Source: JAWXUU01 sp044426045 (GTDB taxonomy: Bacteria > Bacillota > Clostridia > Christensenellales > CAMQZB01). Taken from it: a stretch of DNA of 22,683 nt. Where the stretch lies: NCBI GenBank assembly GCA_044426045.1, contig JAWXUX010000020.1:1-22683 (forward strand), read 5' to 3'. Below the pieces are notes generated by a model. The model did not search any database. It was not told the origin of the DNA and saw nothing but the letters and a program-made list of their open reading frames with translations. Below are positions 7,285-15,365 of the stretch, piece after piece; the first letter of the stretch is position 1; each line of letters starts with the position of its first letter. A program made the translations under genes and the position numbers.

Positions 7285-8640
7285 TCACACACTCGCTTTT
7301 TTCTCTTTCAAAATGCTCTCTCTGTTCCATTTTTTGACTGAAAATCTCACTAGATACGCAATACCTCTCACGTTTTCGTCGATTGCCATTGCTATCCAAA
7401 TTCCGACAAGTCCCATGCCAAAATGCACGCCCAATATATATGCGAGTGCAACGCCAATCAGCCAGTGACCACTGCAACCCATGCCCATAAGGAAATATGT
7501 ATCCCCCACGCTTGTGAGCATTCTTGACATAATGATATTCACTGACCTTCCGAATTCAAGGAAGATTTCGATAAGCAAAATCGTTTTTCCAAGCTGTTTG
7601 ACTTCTTCTGATGCTGAAAACAGCGAGAACACCACATCGCTTGCAAAATACATGATTGTCATTATCGTCATCGAGCAGATTATGCAAATGAAGTTGCTTT
7701 TCATCACTTGCTTTTTGATTGGCTCGAACTCGTTTCTGCCTATCATATACCCAACCACGATTTGCGTTGCTTGCGCCATTGCGATTGAATAAAGGAACGC
7801 AAAGTTCGCGATTATCGAGCAATAACCTTTCGTTGCGACAACCGTTGTTCCAAAGATGTTGATAAACGCGAGAATAACCATTTGCGAAAGACTGTACGAA
7901 CTTGACTCTATGCTCGCTGGAATTGCAAGGTGGAGAAGCCTTTTTGTTGTGTTTTTTGGGAATTTCTTGAAAAAGCCCCACTCGAATTTCACAAATCCCG
8001 CTTTATATAACCTCACAAACACGAGAACACTGCCCACGATCTTGCTTATCGCGGTTGAAATTCCCGCACCGATAACGCCAAGCGCAGGCGCGCCAAACCA
8101 TCCGTTGATGAGTATCGCATTCCCAATGATGTTCAAGATGTTCATGAAAATCGATATCAACATCACATCATTTAAAAGTCCCTTACTTCTTAGTGCTGCC
8201 GCATTCACGCAATATATACAATATGGAATCATTGCAAACGAGACCACGAAAAGATACGCCGATGCATCGTCAAGGATGTCCGCACTCGCGTTGAAAAACA
8301 CTAACAAATTTCGTCCAAACGTCATGAAAATTCCCATGACAACAGCCGCATAAACAAACATCATCAGATGTCCCGAGAAAAATGCTTTGTTATACATTTC
8401 CTGATTTTTCCTGCCAATCGCGTGCGTGAACCGCACCATAACCGCGTTTGCTAGAAACGTCGAAACCACCATTATAAGCGATATAAGCTGGTTCGCGTTC
8501 ACTATCGATGCCACTGCGTTCTCGGATATATTGCTGAGCATGATCTGGTCGATATTCCCAACCAAGAACTGCATAAAAAGCTCCACAAATATCGGGAGCG
8601 ACATCAAAAATACCGTTTTTTCTTTCTTTACTGTTACCAT
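7285..8640 (-). CDS. MATE family multidrug/toxin exporter
   Basis: The 451-residue integral membrane protein has about 12 hydrophobic segments in two homologous MatE halves. The N-terminal half contains PIFVELFMQFLVGNIDQIMLS, a typical MATE first-helix signature. Family members export cationic drugs or metabolites in exchange for Na+ or H+; the substrate here cannot be told. The start MVTVKKEKT is preceded by a weak GTAGG site. No terminator was seen: the 62 bp between its stop and element A hold a T-run but no clear stem. Upstream it is bordered by a G-rich run and a hairpin cluster. Confidence 0.93.
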   Translation of the reverse strand: MVTVKKEKTVFLMSLPIFVELFMQFLVGNIDQIMLSNISENAVASIVNANQLISLIMVVSTFLANAVMVRFTHAIGRKNQEMYNKAFFSGHLMMFVYAAVVMGIFMTFGRNLLVFFNASADILDDASAYLFVVSFAMIPYCIYCVNAAALRSKGLLNDVMLISIFMNILNIIGNAILINGWFGAPALGVIGAGISTAISKIVGSVLVFVRLYKAGFVKFEWGFFKKFPKNTTKRLLHLAIPASIESSSYSLSQMVILAFINIFGTTVVATKGYCSIIANFAFLYSIAMAQATQIVVGYMIGRNEFEPIKKQVMKSNFICIICSMTIMTIMYFASDVVFSLFSASEEVKQLGKTILLIEIFLEFGRSVNIIMSRMLTSVGDTYFLMGMGCSGHWLIGVALAYILGVHFGMGLVGIWIAMAIDENVRGIAYLVRFSVKKWNRESILKEKKASV

Positions 8641-8686
8641 TCTTTGCCTACCTATGTTTTATATCTCACCATATTCCATAGTTGTT

Positions 8687-8707
8687 GGGTGGGGTGGGGT
8701 TCGTGGG
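8687..8707 (+). other. G-quadruplex motif upstream of the MATE gene
   Basis: The plus strand has four runs of at least three G separated by T, T and TTCGT, which meets the usual G3+N1-7 rule. It is on the template strand of the MATE gene, about 47-67 bases before its ATG. Folding in the cell is unproven. Confidence 0.5.
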
Positions 8708-8721
8708 CTCTGCCGCTTGCC

Positions 8722-9052
8722 TTTTTTATGGGGCTCTGCCCCAAACCCCGCAAGGGAATGATTCCCTTGACCTCATTTATTGGGTTGCGGTTTTTTAGTT
8801 TCGCAGTTAAAAAAAGGCTTTCGCCTTTTTTAGGGGGTTTTTGCTGTTTTGAAATTGCTAGTCTAAAAAAAGCTCTCGCTTTTTTGCCAGCGGCGGGCGA
8901 ACACATGGGTTCGCCCCTACATATTTTACTGATTAATTTGTTTATTTGTGGAGTTTGCAAGAAATCACGCGATGGGCGTGCCTTTCAATCCCCAATATTG
9001 GGGTTGAGGGGGTCACCCCCTCACGGGGTTTGGGGCAGAGCCCCATAAAAAA
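8722..9052. repeat. 331 bp hairpin cluster bounded by 29 bp inverted repeats
   Basis: The two ends (8722-8750 and 9024-9052) are perfect 29 bp inverted repeats. Each contains its own GGGGC-TCT-GCCCC hairpin. Between them lie at least seven further hairpins: a 19 bp palindrome at 8751-8769, AAAAAAGGC/GCCTTTTTT at 8810-8831, AAAAAAGC/GCTTTTTT at 8866-8885, GGGCGAAC/GTTCGCCC at 8895-8916, CACGC/GCGTG at 8966-8980, CCCCAATATTGGGG at 8990-9003 and GAGGGGG/CCCCCTC at 9006-9022. It fills most of the 419 bp between the MATE and MBL genes. ORFs here are not credible. Confidence 0.8.
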
Positions 9053-9059
9053 CCCAAAA

Positions 9060-10484
9060 TCAAAAAGTTTCTAGCCAGTCGCCGTGGGCGGGGCATAGGA
9101 GGGTTGGGCGTTCTATCGCGAGGTGTTGGATTTTATTTCTTACGACTGTTGCGATTTTTGAATCCATGTTCACGCTTGACATAAGGAACGGCGCGAGCCT
9201 ATTGAAAGTGGATTGGTCTTTCGAGAACCCGCGAATATTCACATAGTTATCGCCGGTGAAAATCAAGCCGAGCTCGTGGCAGACAAAAATGGTCTCGCCA
9301 CGAACGTGACCGCCACCGCCAAGAATGGCATCAAAATGAAGACCCCCGAACGCGACTTCGCCGATTTTAGTCATGCAATCGGCAAAAAACGAAGCCTCGG
9401 TGTCTATCGTTTGAATGTTGGTGAACGCGGGTGTTTTATACTTGGAAATTATCCTTGAAAGGCGAGAATATGGCGCGTGAATATAGTGTTGTTCGCGATA
9501 GTTATCCTTGCCTTGGTTTTCAAGCTCGAAGTTTTCGCGAGTGGCACGCGACATATAAACATTTTCGAACCATTCAAGATTGCCAGCATGGTCGACATCC
9601 GAATGGGTTAGCCACAACTGCTTTTTCATGTCCGCAAAATCAGGGAAAACGCGTTTAAGTTCGCGCAAGATTTCCGCTTTATAAACGGCGAAACTGCAAT
9701 CGACGAACATGAGGTTTTCACCATCTTGCAAAACATAAAGATTGGAACCGCAAGGTGGTATGTAGATGTGAAGCTGAACTTTTTCAGTGAGTTGTTTTGT
9801 TTTGTGGGTTAGATAGTAGTTATCGCCCTTGAAATGTGCAATGAACTCGGCATATTTTTTGATATAGTCAAAAGTCTTGTGTGGCAATTCCCCGCGCGAG
9901 TCAAGATGTTGCATGATTTCGTTGGAATTTGCCATGATGATGTTGGTTTCATCTTGCGTGAGATTCAAAATATTGCGAATATCGCCCGCAAAAGACACAT
10001 AGAAAATAGTGCTGTCAAGAAGCGTTTCAGTTGTGTCGTAGTCAAGGATTTTAACCTTGCAAATTTCAGTTGTTTTATCGAGAAGCGTTTTTATCGTTGA
10101 CGGGTCGTCAATGAATAGCCCCGCCTTGAAATATTTGATATTCCCCGTCGCTTGCGAATTTATGTAGGAAATATTGATTTTAAGCTGGTGCAAAATTTCA
10201 AGGATTTCCTCTGCTCCGCCTGGGCGATTTTCAATCAAGAACTCAACCAAAAGCACTTGCGCCCTTGCGCGTCCGTCAAAACGATAGCCGATTTCATAAA
10301 GGCACGCTTCCATTTTGTCAAGATCGGATGGCAACCCTTCGGCATCAATAAAAAGGGTGTGCAAATCCACAGTCTTGTTATAGCTTACGCGGATAATATT
10401 GCAATTTTGCTCGCGAGCAATCCTGCTAGCTTTCAAAAAAGCCCCCGATTCGTCAGGCATTTGTGTGATAAATGTTCTTTTCAT
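9060..10484 (-). CDS. ACT-ACT-metallo-beta-lactamase (flavodiiron-like) fusion protein
   Basis: 474 residues. Residues about 1-75 and 76-150 each look like an ACT-type regulatory domain (for example SGAFLKASRIAREQNCNIIRVSYN and GGAEEILEILHQLKINISYINS). After a helical linker, residues about 237-474 form a metallo-beta-lactamase fold with H294-x-D296-x-D298-H299, H393, D412 and H467. The acidic residue in place of the usual second histidine is the pattern of flavodiiron/ODP-type di-iron sites, but no flavodoxin domain follows. A redox or oxygen-linked enzyme under small-molecule control is inference. The start has a weak AAAGGA site. Downstream it abuts the inverted-repeat cluster; upstream lies element B. 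Confidence 0.85.
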   Translation of the reverse strand: MKRTFITQMPDESGAFLKASRIAREQNCNIIRVSYNKTVDLHTLFIDAEGLPSDLDKMEACLYEIGYRFDGRARAQVLLVEFLIENRPGGAEEILEILHQLKINISYINSQATGNIKYFKAGLFIDDPSTIKTLLDKTTEICKVKILDYDTTETLLDSTIFYVSFAGDIRNILNLTQDETNIIMANSNEIMQHLDSRGELPHKTFDYIKKYAEFIAHFKGDNYYLTHKTKQLTEKVQLHIYIPPCGSNLYVLQDGENLMFVDCSFAVYKAEILRELKRVFPDFADMKKQLWLTHSDVDHAGNLEWFENVYMSRATRENFELENQGKDNYREQHYIHAPYSRLSRIISKYKTPAFTNIQTIDTEASFFADCMTKIGEVAFGGLHFDAILGGGGHVRGETIFVCHELGLIFTGDNYVNIRGFSKDQSTFNRLAPFLMSSVNMDSKIATVVRNKIQHLAIERPTLLCPAHGDWLETF

Positions 10485-10553
10485 TGGTTAGTCCTTTTTT
10501 GGGTTTCGATTTTGGGTTATAGTTTGCGGAGTGGATGTGGGGATAGTTTTGGG

Positions 10554-10766
10554 AGGTGAAAGGTGAAAGGTGAAAGGTGAAAGGTGTGGTAATGCACTCG
10601 GCTTCGCCTTGTGCTTGCCATTATTCGAATTTATATTATCAAAACCAACCTCTTCACGTGGTAAAAATCTAATATAGTAAAAAGTCTTAAATATAGTATG
10701 CACGAGGCAAAGCCAAGTGCTTACCATACCTTTCACCTTTCACCTTTCACCTTTCACCTTTCACCT
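10554..10766. repeat. Heptamer-bounded inverted-repeat element B
   Basis: 213 bp element with the same plan as element A. It has four AGGTGAA plus AGGTG on the left and five TTCACCT heptamers on the right, GCAC/GTGC hairpin modules inside each end, and a core clearly homologous to that of element A (both contain CTCTTCACGTGG and AATCTAATATAGTAAAAAGT). It fills the 304 bp gap between the DUF218 and MBL genes. A 10 bp hairpin (GTTAAAAATC/GATTTTTAAC, 10767-10789) adjoins it and overlaps the DUF218 stop codon. Confidence 0.85.
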
Positions 10767-10788
10767 GTTAAAAATCTCTGATTTTTAA

Positions 10789-11205
10789 CTAAACTCCCAC
10801 ATAAACTAGCGACATGTTTTTCACTCCACTTGAGTAGCCGTCGAAGATTTCCACGGGGTTGTGGAAACGTCTTGCTATGTGCGATTTTGAGGATAGCACA
10901 AAAACTTCCTTTTCGCCATCGATATGTTGCAAGATTTCCACACAATACTTGCCGTTTTCCACAGTTGTGCGCGATCTCGCTTCCATCATGATGATTTCAG
11001 GGTCGACGCCAAGTTTTATAAGCTCAGCTTCCATCACTTCCGCTTCGGAAATTTTGCGACCGTGCGTGATTCCACCCGTCACCAAAATCTTGTCGAAATT
11101 AATGCTTGTATGAATTTTTGCCCCCGCACTTGTGCGAAGCAATCCCACTTTCGTGAGTTTATCTTCGTTTGTGAGTTTTGAACCAAGTATCACCAGAATT
11201 TTCAT
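10789..11205 (-). CDS. DUF218 / YdcF-like protein
   Basis: 138 residues from the DUF218 (YdcF, SanA, ElyC) superfamily. It has the ILVILGSKL strand at the N-terminus, LVTGG near 41-45, the SEAEVMEAELIKLGVDPEIIMMEARSRTTVENG block and VFVLSSKSHIARR. Many family members have an N-terminal membrane anchor; this one has none, so it is probably cytosolic. The biochemical role of the family is poorly defined, with links to envelope processes in E. coli. It has its own promoter; the ribosome-binding site before the ATG is weak. It may be co-transcribed with the MBL gene across element B. Confidence 0.85.
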   Translation of the reverse strand: MKILVILGSKLTNEDKLTKVGLLRTSAGAKIHTSINFDKILVTGGITHGRKISEAEVMEAELIKLGVDPEIIMMEARSRTTVENGKYCVEILQHIDGEKEVFVLSSKSHIARRFHNPVEIFDGYSSGVKNMSLVYVGV

Positions 11206-11273
11206 ATCTATTTCTCGCTTTTTCCTTTTATTTTCCCCATCTTAAAAGTCAAATATGCTAGTCACAGGATTTT

Positions 11274-11293
11274 GTTTGCAATAGCCTGCAAAC
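11274..11293 (-). other. 5'UTR hairpin of the DUF218 gene
   Basis: Perfect 7 bp inverted repeat GTTTGCA/TGCAAAC with a six-base loop, between the promoter and the DUF218 start. No known riboswitch is recognised. Confidence 0.4.
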
Positions 11294-11307
11294 TGTATTA
11301 CAAAAAA

Positions 11308-11336
11308 AGTATACCCCCAATTCAACCAATAGTCAA
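11308..11336 (-). promoter_or_regulatory. Promoter of the DUF218 gene
   Basis: On the minus strand, TTGACT (11331-11336), 17 bp spacer, TATACT (11308-11313). It lies about 100 bases before the DUF218 ATG, leaving a long 5'UTR that contains a hairpin. Confidence 0.85.
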
Positions 11337-11376
11337 CACTTTTTCATCCCTTTTACGTGCAAATAATTTTTTCCCA

Positions 11377-11420
11377 AAAACAAACACCCACAAAGCGTAC
11401 TGCTTTGTGGGTATTTGTTT
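11377..11420 (-). terminator. Probable terminator of the liv operon
   Basis: A perfect 11 bp stem ACCCACAAAGC/GCTTTGTGGGT (11386-11396 and 11402-11412) extends through AT-rich flanks to about 19 bp with one mismatch. On the minus strand it is followed by GTTTGTTTTT. It lies about 370 bases after the livF stop and before the DUF218 promoter. The symmetric flanks mean it could also work on the plus strand. Confidence 0.7.
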
Positions 11421-11425
11421 CGTTA

Positions 11426-11560
11426 TCTAATCAAGGCAAAAGCCGATGATTCACTTTTAGGTAATAGGTAATAGGTAATAATTGTGGTAATGCACTCGCG
11501 TACCGCTCGTGCTTACTATATTTCAATTTTCAAAATCGAGGCAACGCCGATGATTCACAT
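11426..11560. repeat. Half-element C with AGGTAAT heptamers and two related hairpin modules
   Basis: Three AGGTAAT heptamers (11459-11479) lead into TGTGGTAATGCACTCG and a GCAC/GTGC hairpin (to about 11514), matching the left end of elements A, B and D apart from the heptamer sequence. No inverted array closes it. It is flanked by two near-copies (about 11430-11457 and 11536-11560) of a GGC/GCC hairpin module ending GCCGATGATTCAC. It looks like a diverged or truncated relative of the heptamer-bounded elements. Confidence 0.6.
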
Positions 11561-11668
11561 TTCAAATAAATTGTGCCAACCATATAAAACGATGGGCATG
11601 TTCCAGTGACAGAATCGTGCTTTGTGCAAGGCTGTATTTTTGCAATTTCCACCGTAACCCAGCAGGGA

Positions 11669-11774
11669 TAAAATTAGGTTATATGCAAGGCAACAGGTTA
11701 TTTTGCGAGGGAGCGTACTTACCGTACGTGACCGAACAAAATGTTCTGTTAACGCGGCAGATAGCCTGATTTTA
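11669..11774 (+). repeat. Structured repeat, copy 1 (GTACGT-centred long hairpin)
   Basis: An imperfect long hairpin of about 106 nt. The outer arms pair over 18 positions (11669-11686 with 11757-11774), the inner arms pair AACAGGTTATTTTG with CAAAATGTTCTGTT, and the central 30 bp (11706-11735) holds GCGTAC/GTACGT. Most non-Watson-Crick positions are G-U if read as plus-strand RNA and A-C if read as minus, so the plus strand is the better fold. It lies just downstream of the livF stop. The centre matches copy 2 at 19849-19878 at 26 of 30 positions. Confidence 0.65.
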
Positions 11775-11784
11775 GCACTGCGTG

Positions 11785-12492
11785 CTAGTTAAGATAAGCT
11801 TTGATTATGGCTTCGTTTGTGAGCAGTTCCTTTGCATTTCCGCTTATTGTTACATTCCCAGTTTCAAGAACGTAGGCTCTATCGGCGATACTCAAGGCTT
11901 GTTTTGCGTTTTGTTCAACTAGCAGAATTGTTGAGCCTGCTTCTTTCAGCATTTTGATAACGCCGAAAATTCTTTGAACGTAAAGTGGAGAAAGACCCAT
12001 TGAAGGTTCGTCCATCAAAATGATTTTTGGTTGTGCCATAAGCGCACGTCCCATTGCGAGCATTTGTTGCTCACCACCAGAAAGCGTTCCGGCAAGTTGT
12101 TTGTTTCTTTCTTTCAAGATTGGGAACGTTTCATAGATATATTCAAGTTTAGTTGCAAATTCTTTTTTGTCAGGGCGAGTATAGGCGCCGAGTTGCAAGT
12201 TTTCGAAAACTGAAAGTTGACCAAACACCCTTCTGCCTTCCGGAACGAGCGACAAGCCAGATTCAATAATCTTGTGACAAGGCATTTTTGAAACTTCCTT
12301 GCCGTCGAAAATAATCGTGCCTGTTTTGTCTTGAATGATACCTGCAAGACTTTCCATGATTGTTGTTTTACCCGCGCCATTTGCACCGATAAGGGCGATA
12401 ACTTCACCTTCGTTAACCTCGAATGAAACACCTTTGATTGCTTTTATCATACCGTATGATACTTTCAAATCTTTAACTTCAAGTAGTGCCAT
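11785..12492 (-). CDS. livF: Branched-chain amino acid ABC transporter, ATP-binding protein LivF
   Basis: One of the two ATPases that drive uptake of Leu, Ile and Val. 235 residues with Walker A GANGAGKT at 36-43, signature LSGGEQQM, and Walker B ILMDEPSMGLSP. Length and SMGLSP are typical of LivF. AGGAGGAG lies before the ATG, in the 14 bp after livG. It is the last gene of the livKHMGF operon. The structured repeat copy 1 lies 11 bp after its stop, then half-element C and the terminator. Confidence 0.97.
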   Translation of the reverse strand: MALLEVKDLKVSYGMIKAIKGVSFEVNEGEVIALIGANGAGKTTIMESLAGIIQDKTGTIIFDGKEVSKMPCHKIIESGLSLVPEGRRVFGQLSVFENLQLGAYTRPDKKEFATKLEYIYETFPILKERNKQLAGTLSGGEQQMLAMGRALMAQPKIILMDEPSMGLSPLYVQRIFGVIKMLKEAGSTILLVEQNAKQALSIADRAYVLETGNVTISGNAKELLTNEAIIKAYLN

Positions 12493-12506
12493 ATTAAATT
12501 CTCCTC

Positions 12507-13265
12507 CTATTCGCCAAGATATGCAGTGATAACCGCAGGTTCTTTCAAAACGTCTTCAATCTTGCCTTGGGCAAGAGTTGTTCCGAAGTTCAAAACTGTT
12601 GCGTTGTCGCAAATACCAGAAACGAACTTGATGTCGTGTTCGATAAGCAAAACAGTGAGGTCAAATTTGTCTTTAACAAAACGCACTGTTTCCATAAGTT
12701 CTTCAGTTTCGCGTGGGTTCATGCCCGCTGCTGGTTCGTCAAGAAGCAGAAGTTTTGGGTTTGTTGCAATCGCACGCGCAATTTCAAGCTTTCTTTGTTG
12801 ACCATATGGCAAGTTTCTTGCTTTGAAATTTTTTGAATGTTCAAGGTCGAAGATTTTGAGAAGTTCAATCGCTTCAGCCTTCAATGATTTTTCGTCTTTT
12901 TTATGTTTTGGTAGCTTTGCAATACTGTCGATAACGCCACATTTTGCCCTGTTGTGAAGACCAACCATAACGTTTTCGATAACTGTCATTTCCGCAAACA
13001 AACGAATGTTTTGGAATGTTCTTGCAATACCAAGTTTGTTGATTTCGATTGATTTTTTACCGTCAATTCTGTTGCCGTCAAGCCAAATTTCACCTTCAGT
13101 TGGTTGATAAACGCCAGTGAGCAAGTTGAAAATTGTTGTTTTGCCCGCACCGTTTGGACCAATCAAGCCGTAAAGTTCGCCTTTTTCGATTTTCAAATCT
13201 ACTTCAGAAACGGCAGCAAGTCCGCCAAATCTGATTGTTAAGCCTTTTGTTTCGAGTAGTGCCAT
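12507..13265 (-). CDS. livG: Branched-chain amino acid ABC transporter, ATP-binding protein LivG
   Basis: The second ATPase of the liv system. 252 residues with Walker A GPNGAGKT at 36-43, the LivG-type signature LPYGQQRKLE in place of LSGGQ, and Walker B LLLLDEPAAGMNPRE. It begins one base after the livM stop; its ribosome-binding site GGGGAGGA lies within the end of livM, so translation is probably coupled. Confidence 0.97.
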   Translation of the reverse strand: MALLETKGLTIRFGGLAAVSEVDLKIEKGELYGLIGPNGAGKTTIFNLLTGVYQPTEGEIWLDGNRIDGKKSIEINKLGIARTFQNIRLFAEMTVIENVMVGLHNRAKCGVIDSIAKLPKHKKDEKSLKAEAIELLKIFDLEHSKNFKARNLPYGQQRKLEIARAIATNPKLLLLDEPAAGMNPRETEELMETVRFVKDKFDLTVLLIEHDIKFVSGICDNATVLNFGTTLAQGKIEDVLKEPAVITAYLGE

Positions 13266-13266
13266 A

Positions 13267-14283
13267 TTATTCGTCCTCCCCTTCGTCTTTTTTGAGTTTG
13301 TGAGAGATTTTGAACCAAATATCGAACATGAAGTCTTTCACTATTTTTTGATATTTTGAATAAACCGCTTGGAATTTTGGCGATGCGTTTGCAAGCATCA
13401 TCAAAATCAATACGATTGAATAAAGCAAAAGTCTGTAATCTTGCAAGAATCCGAATGCGATTGGGATATACGTGATGATAGCAGCCGCCACCATAGAGCC
13501 CCTGATACTGCCCATGCCACCAAGCACAACGAATACCAAGATTTCGATTGAGTAGTTATAGCTGAACGCACTTGAAGCAAGTGAAGTCACGCTGTGTGAA
13601 TAAAGCACGCCCGCGATGCCCGCAAAGAATGCAGCAACCACGAATGCAACGAGTTTATAATATGTCACGTTGATACCAACACTTCGCGCCGCGATATCGT
13701 TGTCGCGAATGGCACGAATGGCACGCCCATGACGGGAATTAACAAGGTTTTGGATAACTGCAACAGTCACCAAGATTGCAATGCACACGATTGTGTAGTT
13801 TGTAACTTTTGTGTTTGCATTCAGCCCCAAAGCACCCCCAAACATTGGCATGTTCAAGATGATGTTTCTGACGATTTCGCCAAACGCGAGGGTAACAATC
13901 GCAAGATAGTCACCGCGAAGTCGCATTGTTGGAAGTCCGATAATAAGACCAAACACTGCCGCAAGACAGCCACCAACCAAAAGTGCAATCGTGAAGCTGA
14001 CAGCAGTTGGAACGCCTGTCATGTTCATTGAGATGTATTTACCAATAAACGCACCCACGCACATGAAACCTGCGTGTCCAAGCGTTAGTTCGCCAAGGAA
14101 CCCAACAAGAAGGTTCAATGAAACCGCAAGCACGATATTGATACCAACTGTCACGATAATAGCTTGAGTACCATTTTTGAGGTTCCCTGTTGAATCCATG
14201 GCAAACATAATAAGCCATGCGACAACTATTATCATATAGTTGATGTTATTTTTAGTTTTAAGATTTTTAAATGATGCTTTCAT
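13267..14283 (-). CDS. livM: Branched-chain amino acid ABC transporter, permease LivM
   Basis: 338-residue membrane permease of the liv system with roughly ten hydrophobic segments. It includes the family signature SLNLLVGFLGELTLGHAGFMCVGA near residues 55-78 and IRDNDIAARSVGINVTYYKL in the cytoplasmic ATPase-contact loop. A charged C-terminal tail ends KLKKDEGEDE. AAGGGGG overlapping the livH stop serves as the ribosome-binding site; the gap to livH is 12 bp. Confidence 0.97.
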   Translation of the reverse strand: MKASFKNLKTKNNINYMIIVVAWLIMFAMDSTGNLKNGTQAIIVTVGINIVLAVSLNLLVGFLGELTLGHAGFMCVGAFIGKYISMNMTGVPTAVSFTIALLVGGCLAAVFGLIIGLPTMRLRGDYLAIVTLAFGEIVRNIILNMPMFGGALGLNANTKVTNYTIVCIAILVTVAVIQNLVNSRHGRAIRAIRDNDIAARSVGINVTYYKLVAFVVAAFFAGIAGVLYSHSVTSLASSAFSYNYSIEILVFVVLGGMGSIRGSMVAAAIITYIPIAFGFLQDYRLLLYSIVLILMMLANASPKFQAVYSKYQKIVKDFMFDIWFKISHKLKKDEGEDE

Positions 14284-14295
14284 ATTCGTGCCCCC

Positions 14296-15177
14296 TTAAA
14301 CCTTTTCTTGTCTGATTTTGCCCAAAATACCAGTTGGTTTGATAAGCAAAACCACGATGAGCACGCCGAACACAACCGCATCTGAAAGCGTTGTGCTGAT
14401 ATAAACTTTCGTGAAGTTTTCAATAAGTCCCAAGATGACACCACCAAGCATCGCACCAGGGATACTACCAATTCCGCCGATAACCGCTGCAACGAATGCT
14501 TTGATACCTGGCATCGCACCAGTTGTTGGCCCGATATACGTATATGATAGACCATAACAAATACCCGCAACCGCAGCAAGTGCTGAGCCGATGATGAATG
14601 TTATAGAAATAGTCTTGTTAACGTTGATACCCATAAGACGTGCCGCGTTTTTATCTTCTGAAACCGCAAGCATAGCACGACCTGTTTGAGTGTTTTTAAC
14701 AAACAACACAAGCGCGATCATGATAATAGCTGAAATCCCCATTGTGAAAAGTGAATTTCCGCTGATGATAAGCGTATCTGTCAAATAAATTGTTGGAAGC
14801 GCGATAAGTTTTGGGAATGAAAGTCTTGAAGATCCGAACACCAAAAGTGCCACGGCTTGCAAGAACTGTGAAACCCCAATCGCTGTTATCAAAACAGCAA
14901 GGGAAGATGCGCCCCGAAGTGGCTTATATGCAAGTTTTTCAATTGTGAAACCAAGCAATGAACAAGCCGCAATCGCAATCACGATTGAAATAAGAGAACC
15001 AAGCAAAAGATTAGTTCCCGCAATGATGCCGGCATAGGCACCAACCATGATAACATCACCATGGGCAAAGTTCAGCATTTTCGCAATACCATATACCATT
15101 GTGTAGCCAAGAGCTATTACGGCATAGATACTACCCATACTGAGTCCGTCGATAATTGTTGTAAAAATAGTAGTCAT
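14296..15177 (-). CDS. livH: Branched-chain amino acid ABC transporter, permease LivH
   Basis: 293-residue integral membrane permease, the partner of LivM. It shows the LivH N-terminal signature ALGYTMVYGIAKMLNFAHGDVIMVGAY and the EDKNAARLMGIN loop that docks the ATPase. AGAGGTG precedes the ATG. It is separated from livK by a 188 bp spacer with a strong hairpin, which would let the binding protein be made in excess over the permease. Confidence 0.97.
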   Translation of the reverse strand: MTTIFTTIIDGLSMGSIYAVIALGYTMVYGIAKMLNFAHGDVIMVGAYAGIIAGTNLLLGSLISIVIAIAACSLLGFTIEKLAYKPLRGASSLAVLITAIGVSQFLQAVALLVFGSSRLSFPKLIALPTIYLTDTLIISGNSLFTMGISAIIMIALVLFVKNTQTGRAMLAVSEDKNAARLMGINVNKTISITFIIGSALAAVAGICYGLSYTYIGPTTGAMPGIKAFVAAVIGGIGSIPGAMLGGVILGLIENFTKVYISTTLSDAVVFGVLIVVLLIKPTGILGKIRQEKV

Positions 15178-15293
15178 TAGTTCACCTCTTTCTTTGCGAG
15201 CAAAGAGTGTTTTTTAGATAACGTGTGGAAATTTTTATTGGCTTTTATTTGAAACGTTTCCAAATTTCAAAATTTTCAATCTGCTTTTAATAG

Positions 15294-15329
15294 CACAAAT
15301 GCATTGCCAAATACGGCAATGCTTTTGTG
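15294..15329 (-). terminator. livK-livH intercistronic hairpin (partial terminator or mRNA stabiliser)
   Basis: A 15 bp stem with one mismatch (GCATTGCC/GGCAATGC core) and a six-base loop, 37 bases after the livK stop. The minus-strand sequence after it has only a short TATT run, so complete termination is unlikely. Similar hairpins behind binding-protein genes in other ABC operons raise the binding protein to permease ratio; that this applies here is inference. Confidence 0.6.
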
Positions 15330-15365
15330 TATTATTATTACTTTATTAACTTTTTTGCAATTTGA

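Noticed and set aside
8644..9048. Plus-strand ORF of 134 codons (and a minus-strand counterpart) over the MATE-MBL spacer
   Set aside because: The region is made of palindromes and inverted repeats; the translations are low complexity and symmetrical artefacts.
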